From an uncultured Burkholderiales bacterium (GTDB taxonomy: Bacteria > Pseudomonadota > Gammaproteobacteria > Burkholderiales > Burkholderiaceae_C): a stretch of DNA of 64,000 bases. This document shows positions 36,541 to 45,410 of the stretch, piece by piece. The position numbers were made by a program, and so were the translations under genes. The DNA lies in NCBI GenBank assembly GCA_945952065.1, contig CAMFGY010000024.1:1-64000 (forward strand). The letters run 5' to 3'. Position 1 is the first letter of the stretch. Every line of letters starts with the position of its first letter. The notes under the pieces were generated by a model that did not search any database, was not told the origin of the DNA, and saw nothing but the letters and a program-made list of their open reading frames with translations.

Positions 36541-37668
36541 TCAGCCTGGGATCTTCATCTCCCGTCGATACCACTGATGGAAATGTTGCATGCCATCTTC
36601 CATGGGGCTTTGGTAGGGGCCGACCTCGTTGTCGCCGCGTTCCATCAGGGCGCGACGGCCTGCATCCATGCGCAGCGCGATTTCGTCGTCTTCCACACAG
36701 GTTTCCATATAGGCGGCTTGGTGGGCTTCGACGAACTCGCGCTCAAAGGCGGCGATTTCTTCGGGGTAGTAGAACTCGACGATGTTGTCGGTTTGCTGTG
36801 GGCCCTTGGGGAACAGCGTCGAAACCACCAGCACATGCGGGTACCACTCCACCATGATGTGGGGGTAGTAGGTCAGCCAAATGGCGCCCGCCTCGGGTGC
36901 GCTGCCACCGCGGAACTTCAACAGCTGATCGTGCCAGCGCTGGTAGACCGCCGATCCCGGCTTGGCCAGATCTTTGTGAATCCCCACTTTTTGCACCGAG
37001 TGGTGGCGACCCATCTCCCAACTCAGGTCGTCGCAGGTGACGAATTGACCCAGGCCGGGGTGGAAGGGCCCAACGTGATAGTCCTCCAGATAGACCTCGA
37101 TGAAGGTCTTCCAGTTGTAGTCGCATTGGTGAACATGCACTTTGTCCAGCACATAGCCGGAGAAGTCCAAGTCCTTGGCCACGCTGAGCTGCTTCAATTC
37201 GGCGGCGACATCGTGACCGTTGTCCTCAAACAGCAGGCCGTTCCATTCGCGCAGCTTGTAGCGGTTCAGGTTCAGGCAAGGGTCGTGGTCGAAATGAGGG
37301 GCGCCGATCAACTCGCCCTTGAGGTCATAGGTCCAGCGGTGTAAGGGGCAGACGATATTGCTGCGCGTGTTGCCGCGGCCACGCAGCATCACGGCTTGGC
37401 GATGCCGGCACACATTGGAGATGAGTTCCAGGCCCTGAGGTGTGCGCACCAAGGCTCGGCCTTCGCCTTCTTGTGGCAGGGCGTAGTAGTCGCCGACCTC
37501 CGGCACCGCGAGGGCGTGCCCTAAATAGCGGGGGCCATGCTGGAAAATTAGTTCTTGTTCCCTACGGAACAGGTCTTCGTCGAAATAAGACGTGACGGGA
37601 AGCTGCGTCTTGGCGTCAGACGAGGTGCTGCGCTCAATCGCTGAGAGGGAAATACTCAGGTCGGACAT
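36541..37668 (-). CDS. Rieske (2Fe-2S) oxygenase, alpha-subunit type
   Basis: A 375-aa protein with an N-terminal Rieske cluster (Cys87-x-His89 and Cys107-x2-His110: CRHRQAVM and CPLHRW) and a mononuclear-iron oxygenase domain with the His ligands in EDYHVGPFHPG (His198, His203). This is the catalytic subunit type of ring-hydroxylating dioxygenases and related demethylases/monooxygenases. No ferredoxin, reductase or small subunit is adjacent, so electrons must come from elsewhere. MSDLSIS at ATG 37668 is the start; the open frame continues to 38004. The substrate is unknown. Confidence 0.9.
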   Translation of the reverse strand: MSDLSISLSAIERSTSSDAKTQLPVTSYFDEDLFRREQELIFQHGPRYLGHALAVPEVGDYYALPQEGEGRALVRTPQGLELISNVCRHRQAVMLRGRGNTRSNIVCPLHRWTYDLKGELIGAPHFDHDPCLNLNRYKLREWNGLLFEDNGHDVAAELKQLSVAKDLDFSGYVLDKVHVHQCDYNWKTFIEVYLEDYHVGPFHPGLGQFVTCDDLSWEMGRHHSVQKVGIHKDLAKPGSAVYQRWHDQLLKFRGGSAPEAGAIWLTYYPHIMVEWYPHVLVVSTLFPKGPQQTDNIVEFYYPEEIAAFEREFVEAHQAAYMETCVEDDEIALRMDAGRRALMERGDNEVGPYQSPMEDGMQHFHQWYRREMKIPG

Positions 37669-37973
37669 GATCCAATTGGGTCTCCAAGAATCCTCGCCTG
37701 AGGCGCTTGCCTGGGCGCTTGATGGGCGCCTACCGCGAGCCCGGATGCGAGCCCGGGGGGGATTCCAGTGCCGGCGCTTTGAATTCAGATGCCGGGGTCG
37801 CGAAAATGAAAAGAAGTCTGGTCCCCGAACAGGGGTTTTCACAGAAAGCCGGCGATTGTACCCAAGGGAGGAGCTCCTCCCAAATTCATCATGAGCTCCC
37901 CACGATGGGCGTGGCGGCGGGATGACAGATGTCACAGGGGCTCTGACTACAATCGCAACTTTCGCCTCATGAA
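37669..37973. promoter_or_regulatory. Divergent control region, Rieske gene / xseB
   Basis: A 305-bp gap with paired direct repeats of 12-nt period: GGCGCTTG at 37702 and 37714, and GCGAGCCCGG at 37735 and 37747. A perfect 16-bp palindrome (GGGAGGAG/CTCCTCCC) lies at 37866-37881 and TGACA-GA-TGTCA at 37923-37934. TACAAT at 37948-37953 is a likely -10 box for xseB. No small gene is convincing. Confidence 0.5.
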
Positions 37974-38222
37974 ATGACCCGATCCAGCAACACCAAGAAC
38001 GCATCTTCGGATGCGATCGCCCCGAGCTACGAGCAAGCGCTGATGGAATTAGAGCGCTTGGTGGCCGATATGGAGGCGGGGCAGTTGCCGCTGGATCAGT
38101 TACTTGAGAGTTACCGACGTGGGGCAGAACTGCTGGGTTTCTGCCGCTCGCGCCTGCAGGCCGTAGAACAACAAGTCAAGGTGCTGGAGGGCGAGGGATT
38201 GAAACAATGGGGAGAGTCTTGA
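37974..38222 (+). CDS. xseB: Exodeoxyribonuclease VII small subunit
   Basis: An 82-aa protein; [24 protein letters not shown] is diagnostic of XseB, followed by the two-helix core ([17 protein letters not shown]). It combines with XseA (not in this window) to degrade single-stranded DNA to acid-soluble oligonucleotides. It is first in the xseB-ispA-dxs cluster common in proteobacteria and overlaps ispA by 16 nt. Confidence 0.95.
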   Translation: MTRSSNTKNASSDAIAPSYEQALMELERLVADMEAGQLPLDQLLESYRRGAELLGFCRSRLQAVEQQVKVLEGEGLKQWGES

Positions 38223-39112
38223 GCGTGGATGCCGGAGTGTTTGAACAGTGGATGCAGCGCTCACTTGCTGCGTGTGAGGCAGCGCTGGAAGGTTTTGTGC
38301 CCCTCGATGCGCCGGCCGGTTTGGGTGAGGCCATGCGCTACGCCGTGTTGGACGGAGGCAAACGCTTGCGTCCGCTCTTGGTTCTGGCCACGGCGGAAGC
38401 GGTGACCGGCAATACCGAGGCGGCCATGCGTGCAGCCTGTGCGGTGGAATTGATCCATGCCTATTCCTTGGTGCATGACGACATGCCCTGCATGGACGAC
38501 GATGTGTTGCGCCGTGGCAAACCGACGGTGCATGTGAAGTTTGGCGAAGCCCAGGCCATGCTGGCCGGCGACGCCATGCAAGCATTGGCCTTTGAAGTCT
38601 TGACGCCAGACCATGGTGTTGAACCCACCTTGCAAGCCCGGCTTTGTGCCTTGTTGGCTCGTTCAGCGGGGCATGCCGGTATGGCCGGAGGGCAAGCCAT
38701 TGACTTGGCCAGTGTGGGCAAGCACTTGGATGAGTGCACCTTGCGAGATATGCATCGGCGCAAAACAGGCGTGCTGTTGCAGGCCAGCGTCATGATGGGG
38801 GCGGCTTGCGGGCCTTGCAGTGACAAGGCCGCCGCTGCTTTGGCTGAGTATGGCGCTGCGCTGGGCCTGGCCTTTCAGGTGGTGGACGATATCTTGGATG
38901 TCACCCAGGACTCCAGCGTATTGGGCAAAACCGCCGGCAAAGATCAAGACGCGAACAAACCCACTTATGTGAGCATTTTGGGCCTGCAGCCGGCGCGCGA
39001 ATTGGCGCAACACCTGCGAGCCCAGGCACAGCAGTCCTTGGCCAAGAGTGGCTTGACGGGCACGGCCTGGTTGAGTCTGTTGGCCGATATGGTCGTCGAG
39101 CGAGACAGCTGA
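38207..39112 (+). CDS. ispA: Farnesyl diphosphate synthase
   Basis: A 301-aa trans-prenyltransferase that condenses isopentenyl diphosphate with dimethylallyl and geranyl diphosphate to make FPP for quinones and undecaprenyl phosphate. GGKRLRP (50-56), the first Asp-rich motif DDMPCMDDD (91-99) and the second (VVDDILDVT, then [13 protein letters not shown]) are intact. ATG 38207 is 9 nt after an AGGG site and overlaps xseB; GTG 38225 is another option. dxs follows after 10 nt. Confidence 0.95.
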   Translation: MGRVLSVDAGVFEQWMQRSLAACEAALEGFVPLDAPAGLGEAMRYAVLDGGKRLRPLLVLATAEAVTGNTEAAMRAACAVELIHAYSLVHDDMPCMDDDVLRRGKPTVHVKFGEAQAMLAGDAMQALAFEVLTPDHGVEPTLQARLCALLARSAGHAGMAGGQAIDLASVGKHLDECTLRDMHRRKTGVLLQASVMMGAACGPCSDKAAAALAEYGAALGLAFQVVDDILDVTQDSSVLGKTAGKDQDANKPTYVSILGLQPARELAQHLRAQAQQSLAKSGLTGTAWLSLLADMVVERDS

Positions 39113-39122
39113 GAGACAAAAG

Positions 39123-41069
39123 ATGGCGATGAGCTACCCCTTGCTGCACACCATTGACAGCCCGGCCGATTTGCGGCGTTTGTCGCGCAGCGACTTGCCC
39201 AAATTGGCGGGTGAATTGCGTGCCTATGTGTTGGATGCTTTGTCCAATTCGCGCATTGGCGGCCACCTGGGTTCCAATTTGGGCACGGTCGAGTTGACGG
39301 TGGCCTTGCACTATGTGTTCAACACGCCGCATGACCGATTGGTCTGGGATGTGGGTCACCAAACCTATCCGCACAAAGTGCTGACCGGCCGGCGCGAGGC
39401 GCTGAAAACGATTCGTCATGCAGGCGGCATCAGTGGCTTTCCGCGTCGCGATGAAAGCGAGTACGACACCTTCGGCACCGGCCACTCCAGCACCTCGATT
39501 TCAGCGGCGCATGGCATGGCCATGGCCGCCAAGCTCAAGGGTGAGGATCGCAAAGCCGTGGCCATCATCGGCGATGGCGCCATGACCGCAGGCATGGCAT
39601 TTGAAGCCTTGAACAATGCGGGCGTTGCCCATGGCGGCGTGATGGGCGATGTGTTGGTGATTCTGAACGACAACGACATGTCGATCAGCCCGCCGGTGGG
39701 GGCGCTCAACAAGTACTTGGCGCGCTTGATGAGCGGCAGCTTCTACGCCTCGGCTCGCGAAGGGGCCAAGTCGGTGTTGAAGAACACGCCCTTGTATGAG
39801 TTTGCCAAGCGCTTTGAAGAGCACACCAAGGGCATGGTTGCGCCCGGCACGATTTTTGAAGAATTTGGGTTTAACTATGTGGGGCCCATCGATGGGCATG
39901 ACCTGGACGCCTTGATCCCCACCTTGGAAAACCTGCGCAGCAAAAAAGGCCCGCAGTTTTTGCATGTGGTGACCAAAAAGGGCCAAGGCTATAAATTGGC
40001 TGAAGCCGACCCGGTCAAGTACCACGCCGCGCCGGGCATCTTTGACCCCTCGGTGGGCTTCGTCAAATCGACGGCGCCGGCCAAGATCACCTTCACCCAG
40101 GTGTTTGGTGATTGGCTGTGCGATATGGCCGAGGCGGACGCCCGCTTGATTGGCATCACGCCGGCCATGCGCGAAGGCTCGGGCATGGTGGAGTTCCACA
40201 AACGCTTCCCGACCCGCTATCACGATGTGGGCATTGCCGAGCAGCACGCGGTGACGGTGGCCGGTGGCATGGCCTGTGAGGGCATGAAGCCGGTGGTGGC
40301 GATTTACTCCACCTTTTTACAGCGTGCCTACGATCAACTGATCCACGATGTGGCTTTGCAGAACCTGCCGGTTTTGTTCGCGCTGGACCGGGCCGGTCTG
40401 GTGGGTGCCGATGGCGCTACCCACGCCGGCAATTACGACATTGCCTTCACCCGCTGCATTCCCAATATGGCGGTGTTGACGCCGGCCGATGAAAACGAAT
40501 GCCGCCAGGCGCTTTACACCGGCTTCCAGCACCAGGGGCCGGTGACCGTGCGTTACCCGCGCGGCGCTGGGGTGGGCGTTGAAGTCCAAAAGACGATGAG
40601 CCTTTTGCCCTGGGGCAAGGGCGAAGTGCGCCGCGAATCCAGCAAGCCGCTCTTGGGGTCGGCCGGTGGAGCCGGTGCGCCCCGCATCGCGATTTTGGCT
40701 TTTGGCACCCTGCTGTACCCGGCCTTGGCTGCTGCCGAGCAACTCGATGCCACCGTGGCCAATATGCGGTTTGTGAAGCCGCTGGATGTCGAGCTGCTCA
40801 CCGAGTTGGCGCGCAGCCACGATGCGCTGGTCACCGTGGAAGACGGCTGTCTGATGGGCGGCGCAGGCTCGGCGGTGATGGAGGCCTTGCAGGCTGCGGG
40901 TATGCACACACCGATCTTGGTGCTGGGCCTGCCGGATGAATTCATCGAGCATGGCGAAGTGCCCAAGCTGATGGCGCAGTACGGCCTGGATGCCAGCGGT
41001 ATCGAACAAGCCATTCTCAAACGCTTTGGTGCCCGCCCCAGCTTGCTGCGACAAGCCGCCAACCAGTAA
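39123..41069 (+). CDS. dxs: 1-Deoxy-D-xylulose-5-phosphate synthase
   Basis: A 648-aa thiamine-diphosphate enzyme that condenses pyruvate and glyceraldehyde-3-phosphate, the first step of the MEP isoprenoid pathway and also a precursor route for thiamine and pyridoxal. HLGSNLG (48-54), DVGHQ (76-80) and the ThDP motif start GDG (150-152) are intact, as is the transketolase-like middle domain ([10 protein letters not shown]) and the C-terminal domain ([12 protein letters not shown]). Its placement with ispA links the first and later steps of isoprenoid synthesis. Confidence 0.97.
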   Translation: MAMSYPLLHTIDSPADLRRLSRSDLPKLAGELRAYVLDALSNSRIGGHLGSNLGTVELTVALHYVFNTPHDRLVWDVGHQTYPHKVLTGRREALKTIRHAGGISGFPRRDESEYDTFGTGHSSTSISAAHGMAMAAKLKGEDRKAVAIIGDGAMTAGMAFEALNNAGVAHGGVMGDVLVILNDNDMSISPPVGALNKYLARLMSGSFYASAREGAKSVLKNTPLYEFAKRFEEHTKGMVAPGTIFEEFGFNYVGPIDGHDLDALIPTLENLRSKKGPQFLHVVTKKGQGYKLAEADPVKYHAAPGIFDPSVGFVKSTAPAKITFTQVFGDWLCDMAEADARLIGITPAMREGSGMVEFHKRFPTRYHDVGIAEQHAVTVAGGMACEGMKPVVAIYSTFLQRAYDQLIHDVALQNLPVLFALDRAGLVGADGATHAGNYDIAFTRCIPNMAVLTPADENECRQALYTGFQHQGPVTVRYPRGAGVGVEVQKTMSLLPWGKGEVRRESSKPLLGSAGGAGAPRIAILAFGTLLYPALAAAEQLDATVANMRFVKPLDVELLTELARSHDALVTVEDGCLMGGAGSAVMEALQAAGMHTPILVLGLPDEFIEHGEVPKLMAQYGLDASGIEQAILKRFGARPSLLRQAANQ

Positions 41070-41083
41070 GGCGCAGGCCGCAA

Positions 41084-41103
41084 AACCTTGCTCTGGCAAG
41101 GTT
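41084..41103. terminator. Hairpin after dxs
   Basis: AACCTTGC and GCAAGGTT form a perfect 8-bp stem with a TCTG loop, 15 nt after the dxs stop. No T-run follows on either strand, so it may be an RNA-stability or processing hairpin rather than a terminator. Confidence 0.5.
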
Positions 41104-41184
41104 GGCGGCTTGCTGGCAAGCTGTAGGACCTAGGGTTAGCCCGTAAACACAGCGGCCGCTCCGGCAGGCCGCGCCCTCGATTGC

Positions 41185-41979
41185 ATGAATCAAGTCACCA
41201 GCGCACTTCATATCCCCGACACCCAGAGTGAGCGCGACGAACGCCATCTCCTCATCCAGCGCGTTGGCGTGAAGGATGTGCGCTACCCGCTGCAGATCTT
41301 GGTCGGCGCGCAGGCCCAGCCGACCGTCGGCACCTGGACGCTGGATGTCAGCCTGCCCGCCGAGAAGAAGGGCACGCATATGTCGCGCTTCGTGGCGTGG
41401 CTGGATGCCTTGCAAGCGCCTTTGGATGCGGCGTCATTGCGCGTTTTGCATGGACAGATGTTGGCCAAATTGGAGGCCAGCGAAGGCCGAATCGAAGTGG
41501 CCTTCAGCTTCTTCATTCGCAAACGGGCGCCGGTGTCTGGCATTGAAAGCTTGCTGGACTATCAAGGTCGCCTGATCTCGGAAACTCGTGCGGGCCAGAC
41601 CACGGTGTGGGCCGAGGTGGCGGTGCCGGTCAAGAGCCTGTGCCCGTGCTCCAAAGAAATCTCTGACTATGGCGCCCACAACCAACGTTCGCTGGTGACT
41701 GTGCGCGCCGAGATGGGGGCGCAGCCGGTCAGCTGGCAAGAGTTGGTGCGTTTTGCTGAGGAAAGCGCCTCCAGCGAAATCTGGCCCTTGCTCAAGCGCA
41801 GCGATGAGAAATGGATCACCGAGCATGCATACGAGAACCCGCGCTTCGTTGAGGATTTGGTGCGTGAAGTGGCTTTGCGCCTGAATGCCGATGCGCGGAT
41901 TGGCCGCTACAGCGTCGACGTCGAGAACTATGAGTCGATTCACAATCATTCGGCTTACGCGCGCATTGAGCGCGCCTAA
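41185..41979 (+). CDS. folE2: GTP cyclohydrolase FolE2 (type IB)
   Basis: A 264-aa enzyme of the GTP cyclohydrolase IB class, which makes 7,8-dihydroneopterin triphosphate for folate and 7-deazapurines such as queuosine. The conserved segment VKSLCPCSKEISDYGAHNQ holds the catalytic Cys, and THMSRFV and HNHSAYARIE near the C-terminus are typical. It is unrelated in sequence to zinc-only FolE; the type IB enzyme works with other divalent metals. It is preceded by a 115-bp gap, and its last codons are part of a duplicated 35-bp repeat. Confidence 0.94.
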   Translation: MNQVTSALHIPDTQSERDERHLLIQRVGVKDVRYPLQILVGAQAQPTVGTWTLDVSLPAEKKGTHMSRFVAWLDALQAPLDAASLRVLHGQMLAKLEASEGRIEVAFSFFIRKRAPVSGIESLLDYQGRLISETRAGQTTVWAEVAVPVKSLCPCSKEISDYGAHNQRSLVTVRAEMGAQPVSWQELVRFAEESASSEIWPLLKRSDEKWITEHAYENPRFVEDLVREVALRLNADARIGRYSVDVENYESIHNHSAYARIERA

Positions 41980-41986
41980 GCGGCGC
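41952..41986. repeat. 35-bp direct repeat, copy 1 (3' end of folE2)
   Basis: Identical to 42076-42110. It covers the last nine codons and stop of folE2 plus seven following bases, and contains a GCGCGC-ATTGA-GCGCGC inverted repeat. Right after it, CGGCGC-AAA-GCGCCG (41981-41995) and GGCGCC-TTT-GGCGCC (41995-42009) form two more perfect hairpins. Confidence 0.9.
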
Positions 41987-42021
41987 AAAGCGCCGGCGCC
42001 TTTGGCGCCCGAATGATTGGG

Positions 42022-42054
42022 CAAGACTCATATCGCGCAGCGATGTGAGTCTTG
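42022..42054. other. 15-bp hairpin between the repeat copies
   Basis: CAAGACTCA (42022-42030) pairs with TGAGTCTTG (42046-42054); inside, a T-G pair and ATCGC/GCGAT continue the stem around a GCA loop. It has no T-run, so it is not a classical terminator. Confidence 0.8.
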
Positions 42055-42075
42055 ACACAATGAAAATCATAGACG

Positions 42076-42110
42076 GGCTTACGCGCGCATTGAGCGCGCC
42101 TAAGCGGCGC
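42076..42110. repeat. 35-bp direct repeat, copy 2 (intergenic)
   Basis: Exact copy of 41952-41986 at a 124-bp offset, located 32 bp past the stop of the convergent lysR. Similarity continues weakly on both sides (AATCAT upstream; AGCGC downstream), consistent with a partial tandem duplication that has since diverged. Confidence 0.9.
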
Positions 42111-42141
42111 GCAGCGCACAAGGCATGCAAACACCGCAAGG

Positions 42142-43068
42142 TTAGTTCAGCGCAGCCTCCAAGGCCTGTTCCATCTGGCTGGCTTGGTTTTGCAGGGCCG
42201 CCAGAAAGCGCTGCGCCAAGGGTTGCGCTGGCCGGTACAGCGGCAGCAGGGCCGAGACCTGAAACGGCACGGACTCACCGAAGCGCCGCAGATGCAAGCC
42301 TTGCCCAGCCAAGGCCAGTGCCGTCAAGGGATTGACGATGGCTGTGCCCAGGCCTTGCTGGACCAAAGCACAGACCGCCACTGCGCTATGAGTTTCTACG
42401 CGCAAGCGTCGTTGCACACCGGCCTGGGCAAACAAGGCGTCAAGCTGGGCGCGGTAGGGGTCTTCGGCGGAGAGGCTGATGAAGTCCTGGCCCTCAAAGT
42501 CGGCGACTTGCAAGACGCGCCGTTCCAGCAAGTGGTGGCCTGCCGGTAGCACGCAGACCTCGTCCAGCTTCAGCACTGGCACTTGTTGTGTGCCTTCGCT
42601 GCTGTGGCTGAGTTGCTCGCTCAGGCCTAAGTCGAAGCGCTGAGCCGCCATCCATTCTTCCAACAGCGGCGACTCTTGCGGGGTGATGGAGAGCTGGGCG
42701 CTTGGGTGGGCGGCGAGAAATTCCGCACTGGCTGCCGGCAGCAGCGCGTGGCTGAGCGCGGGCAGGCAGAGCACGGCCAGTTGTACCTGCTCATCGCGCC
42801 CCAATTGCGCGGCACGGCTGCGGATGCGGTCCAGGCCCTGAAAGCTGCGCTGCACTTCATCAAACAAAGCCAGGCCTCGCGCTGTGGCGCGCAAGCGCCC
42901 GCGTTGGCGTTCAAACAGGGCATAGCCCAGCAGCTGTTCCAGGCGCGCCAGTTCGCGGCTCAGTGTGGGCTGGGAGCTGCGCAACAGCAAGGCGGCTTCG
43001 GTGACGCTGCCGGCCGTCATGACGGCCCGGAAGACTTCGATATGACGCAGGCTGATTTCGAGACTCAT
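42142..43068 (-). CDS. lysR: LysR family regulator, probable LysR activator of lysA
   Basis: A 308-aa LysR-type regulator: N-terminal winged helix-turn-helix (ISLRHIEVFRAVMTAGSVTE, then RSSQPTLSRELARLEQLLGY, residues 5-65) and a two-lobed effector domain. It is divergent from lysA with a 139-bp shared control region, the same arrangement as E. coli lysR/lysA, where LysR with diaminopimelate activates lysA. The start MSLEISLRH at 43068 is used; the open frame runs on to 43221 across the promoter. Confidence 0.9.
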   Translation of the reverse strand: MSLEISLRHIEVFRAVMTAGSVTEAALLLRSSQPTLSRELARLEQLLGYALFERQRGRLRATARGLALFDEVQRSFQGLDRIRSRAAQLGRDEQVQLAVLCLPALSHALLPAASAEFLAAHPSAQLSITPQESPLLEEWMAAQRFDLGLSEQLSHSSEGTQQVPVLKLDEVCVLPAGHHLLERRVLQVADFEGQDFISLSAEDPYRAQLDALFAQAGVQRRLRVETHSAVAVCALVQQGLGTAIVNPLTALALAGQGLHLRRFGESVPFQVSALLPLYRPAQPLAQRFLAALQNQASQMEQALEAALN

Positions 43069-43207
43069 GCCTGAAGCATATCCAAATTGAATGATCAATC
43101 GATAAACAGATATTTGAATGAATGAATTCAGGCTGGCATGCTGTCGAGATCTTGCGGGCGAAGCTGCCTGCAGCCCAATCCCCATCGACTTCAAGAAAAG
43201 AGCGCCC
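43069..43207. promoter_or_regulatory. lysR-lysA divergent control region
   Basis: A 139-bp AT-rich spacer within GC-rich DNA. TTGA-ATGA-TCAA (43087-43098) is an inverted repeat, and ATATC ... GATAT flank it. LysR-type sites commonly follow T-N11-A symmetry, so this is a plausible operator. Confidence 0.5.
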
Positions 43208-44464
43208 ATGCCTGCTGCCACTTTGACGCCCCGCCGTATTCAATCGCTTGCCGCCCAGTTCGGCACGCCCTTGTGGGTGTATGACGCCGACACGGTGCGT
43301 GAGCGCATCGCCGCGCTGCGGGCTTTTGACACCATTCGTTTCGCGCAAAAAGCCTGCTCCAACACGCATTTGCTGCGCTTGATGCGCGAGCAGGGCGTCA
43401 AGGTGGATTCGGTATCGCGCGGTGAAGTGCTGCGGGCGCTGGCAGCGGGCTATCGCGCCGGCGGGGCTCAGGATGCGCTGCACAGCGATATTGTTTTCAC
43501 CGCCGATTTGTTCGATCACGCCACGCTGGACACGGTGGTCGAGCAGCAAATTCCTGTGAATGCGGGCTCCATCGACATGCTGCATCAGTTGGGCCAGCGC
43601 TCGCCCGGTCATGCGGTCTGGTTGCGCATCAACCCGGGCTTTGGCCATGGGCACAGCAACAAGACCAATACCGGTGGCGAACACAGCAAGCATGGCATCT
43701 GGCACAGCGAATTGTTGGCCGCGCTGCAAGCGGTGCGTCAGCATGGCTTGAAGCTGATTGGCCTGCACATGCATATCGGTTCCGGCGTTGACTACGCGCA
43801 TCTGTCCGAGGTTTGCGGGGCCATGGTGGAACTGGTGCGGCAGACGCAGGCGGCCGGGCATGATGTGTTGGCGATCTCGGCGGGTGGTGGATTGTCTATT
43901 CCCTACCGCAAGGGGGAGCCGGTGATCGATACCGCGCATTACTTTGGTTTGTGGGATGCGGCGCGCAAGCAGGCGGAGGCCCTGCTGGGGCATTCGCTGC
44001 TCTTGGAGATCGAGCCCGGGCGCTATTTGGTGGCCGAGTCTGGAGTGCTGATCACCGAAGTGCGCGCCGCCAAGAACGCCGGGAACAATCACTTTGTGCT
44101 GGTCGATGCCGGCTTCAGCGAACTGATGCGCCCCGCCATGTACGGCAGCCATCATGAGATGAGCATCGTGCCACATGAAGGCTCGGTGCGGCCCTCGCAG
44201 CCCACGGTGGTGGCCGGGCCGCTGTGTGAGTCCGGCGATGTGTTCACCCAAGGCGATGGTGGGGTGGTGTTGCCGCGCGAGCTGCCTCAGGCCCAGGTGG
44301 GCGATTTGCTGGTGATTCACGACACCGGTGCTTATGGCGCGTCCATGTCCAGCAACTACAACAGCCGGCCCTTGATTGCCGAGGTCTTGGTGGAGGGCGA
44401 ACAGCAGCGCCTGATTCGACGTCGCCAAACCGTGGAAGAGCTCTTGGCGCTGGAGTCTGTGTGA
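43208..44464 (+). CDS. lysA: Diaminopimelate decarboxylase
   Basis: A 418-aa fold-type III PLP enzyme that decarboxylates meso-diaminopimelate to lysine, the last step of lysine synthesis. The PLP lysine is Lys48 in RFAQKACSN; HMHIGSGVD and SAGGGLSIPY hold phosphate contacts, and GPLCESGDVF provides the second active-site cysteine. ATG 43208 (MPAATLTPRRIQ) is the start; an earlier in-frame start at 43118 lies in the control region. It is likely activated by the divergent LysR. Confidence 0.96.
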   Translation: MPAATLTPRRIQSLAAQFGTPLWVYDADTVRERIAALRAFDTIRFAQKACSNTHLLRLMREQGVKVDSVSRGEVLRALAAGYRAGGAQDALHSDIVFTADLFDHATLDTVVEQQIPVNAGSIDMLHQLGQRSPGHAVWLRINPGFGHGHSNKTNTGGEHSKHGIWHSELLAALQAVRQHGLKLIGLHMHIGSGVDYAHLSEVCGAMVELVRQTQAAGHDVLAISAGGGLSIPYRKGEPVIDTAHYFGLWDAARKQAEALLGHSLLLEIEPGRYLVAESGVLITEVRAAKNAGNNHFVLVDAGFSELMRPAMYGSHHEMSIVPHEGSVRPSQPTVVAGPLCESGDVFTQGDGGVVLPRELPQAQVGDLLVIHDTGAYGASMSSNYNSRPLIAEVLVEGEQQRLIRRRQTVEELLALESV

Positions 44465-44558
44465 CGATGATGTGACGCCCGCCTTGGGTTTTGTGCGCCA
44501 ATCGGCTGCGATTCAGCGCCGCATGGCCGGCGCTCATAGGCACAGGCAATGAGGGTGA

Positions 44559-44572
44559 TTTGATTAATCAAA
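44559..44572. promoter_or_regulatory. Palindromic site upstream of ahpC
   Basis: TTTGATT/AATCAAA is a perfect 14-bp palindrome 84 bp before the ahpC ATG, in an AT-rich patch. ATAG at 44536, with CAAT 11 nt on, hints at part of an OxyR-type site, but the four-element OxyR pattern is incomplete. Confidence 0.45.
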
Positions 44573-44656
44573 ACTAAGAGCTTCTTCTTGCTCATATGAT
44601 TCACCCATAGCAAGTTTTGATTGTTTTCTTTTCACCACCAACGCAAAGGGATAGCC

Positions 44657-45220
44657 ATGTCGCTGATCAATACCCAAGTTCAACCGTTCAAGGCCCAGGC
44701 TTTTCACAACGGCAAGTTCGTCGAAGTCTCCGACGCCAGCCTGAAGGGCAAGTGGTCCGTGCTGATCTTCATGCCGGCAGCCTTCACCTTCAACTGCCCG
44801 ACCGAAGTGGAAGACGCGGCTGAGCACTACGCCGAGTTCCAAAAGGCTGACGCCGAGGTCTACATCGTCACCACCGACACCCACTTCTCGCACAAGGTGT
44901 GGCACGAGACATCGCCGGCCGTGGGCAAGGCCAAGTTCCCGCTGGTGGGCGACCCCACCCACGCCCTGACACGCGCTTTTGGCGTGCACATCGAAGAAGA
45001 AGGCCTGGCCCTGCGCGGCACCTTCGTGATCAACCCCGAAGGCGTGATCAAGACGGCTGAAGTGCATTCCAACGAAATCGCTCGCGACGTCAAGGAAACC
45101 CTGCGCAAGCTCAAGGCTGCTCGCTACACCGCCGCCAACCCCGGCCAAGTGTGCCCGGCCAAGTGGAACGACGGCGCCAAGACGCTGACGCCTTCGCTGG
45201 ATCTGGTCGGCAAGATCTGA
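44657..45220 (+). CDS. ahpC: Alkyl hydroperoxide reductase subunit C (peroxiredoxin)
   Basis: A 187-aa typical 2-Cys peroxiredoxin of the AhpC class that reduces hydrogen peroxide, organic peroxides and peroxynitrite. The peroxidatic Cys47 lies in [16 protein letters not shown] and the resolving Cys166 in GQVCPAKW, matching E. coli AhpC positions. ATG 44657 has an AAAGGG site; the frame is open to 44621. It is reduced by AhpF, encoded 190 nt downstream; a hairpin sits in that gap and may set the ahpC:ahpF ratio. Confidence 0.97.
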   Translation: MSLINTQVQPFKAQAFHNGKFVEVSDASLKGKWSVLIFMPAAFTFNCPTEVEDAAEHYAEFQKADAEVYIVTTDTHFSHKVWHETSPAVGKAKFPLVGDPTHALTRAFGVHIEEEGLALRGTFVINPEGVIKTAEVHSNEIARDVKETLRKLKAARYTAANPGQVCPAKWNDGAKTLTPSLDLVGKI

Positions 45221-45232
45221 TGACCCAGCCTC

Positions 45233-45251
45233 GGAGCGCCTGCGGCGCTCC
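45233..45251 (+). promoter_or_regulatory. Hairpin in the ahpC-ahpF gap
   Basis: GGAGCGCC (45233-45240) pairs with GGCGCTCC (45244-45251) around a TGC loop, 12 nt after the ahpC stop, followed by TTCCCCCC. The short T-run makes it a weak or partial terminator, or an RNA-stabilising structure. Confidence 0.65.
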
Positions 45252-45410
45252 TTCCCCCCTAGGGACGAGCCCTTTGGCCCGGCAGTGCCGGCGCCAGGGG
45301 GTCTGCTCGGAACACTACTCCGAGCCACGCTGAAACTGTCCGGGCCTGCACGGGCGGTTTCAGAGTGGCTTGAAGCGCCACGCCTGAACAAACCCATGAA
45401 AGGATCCGCC

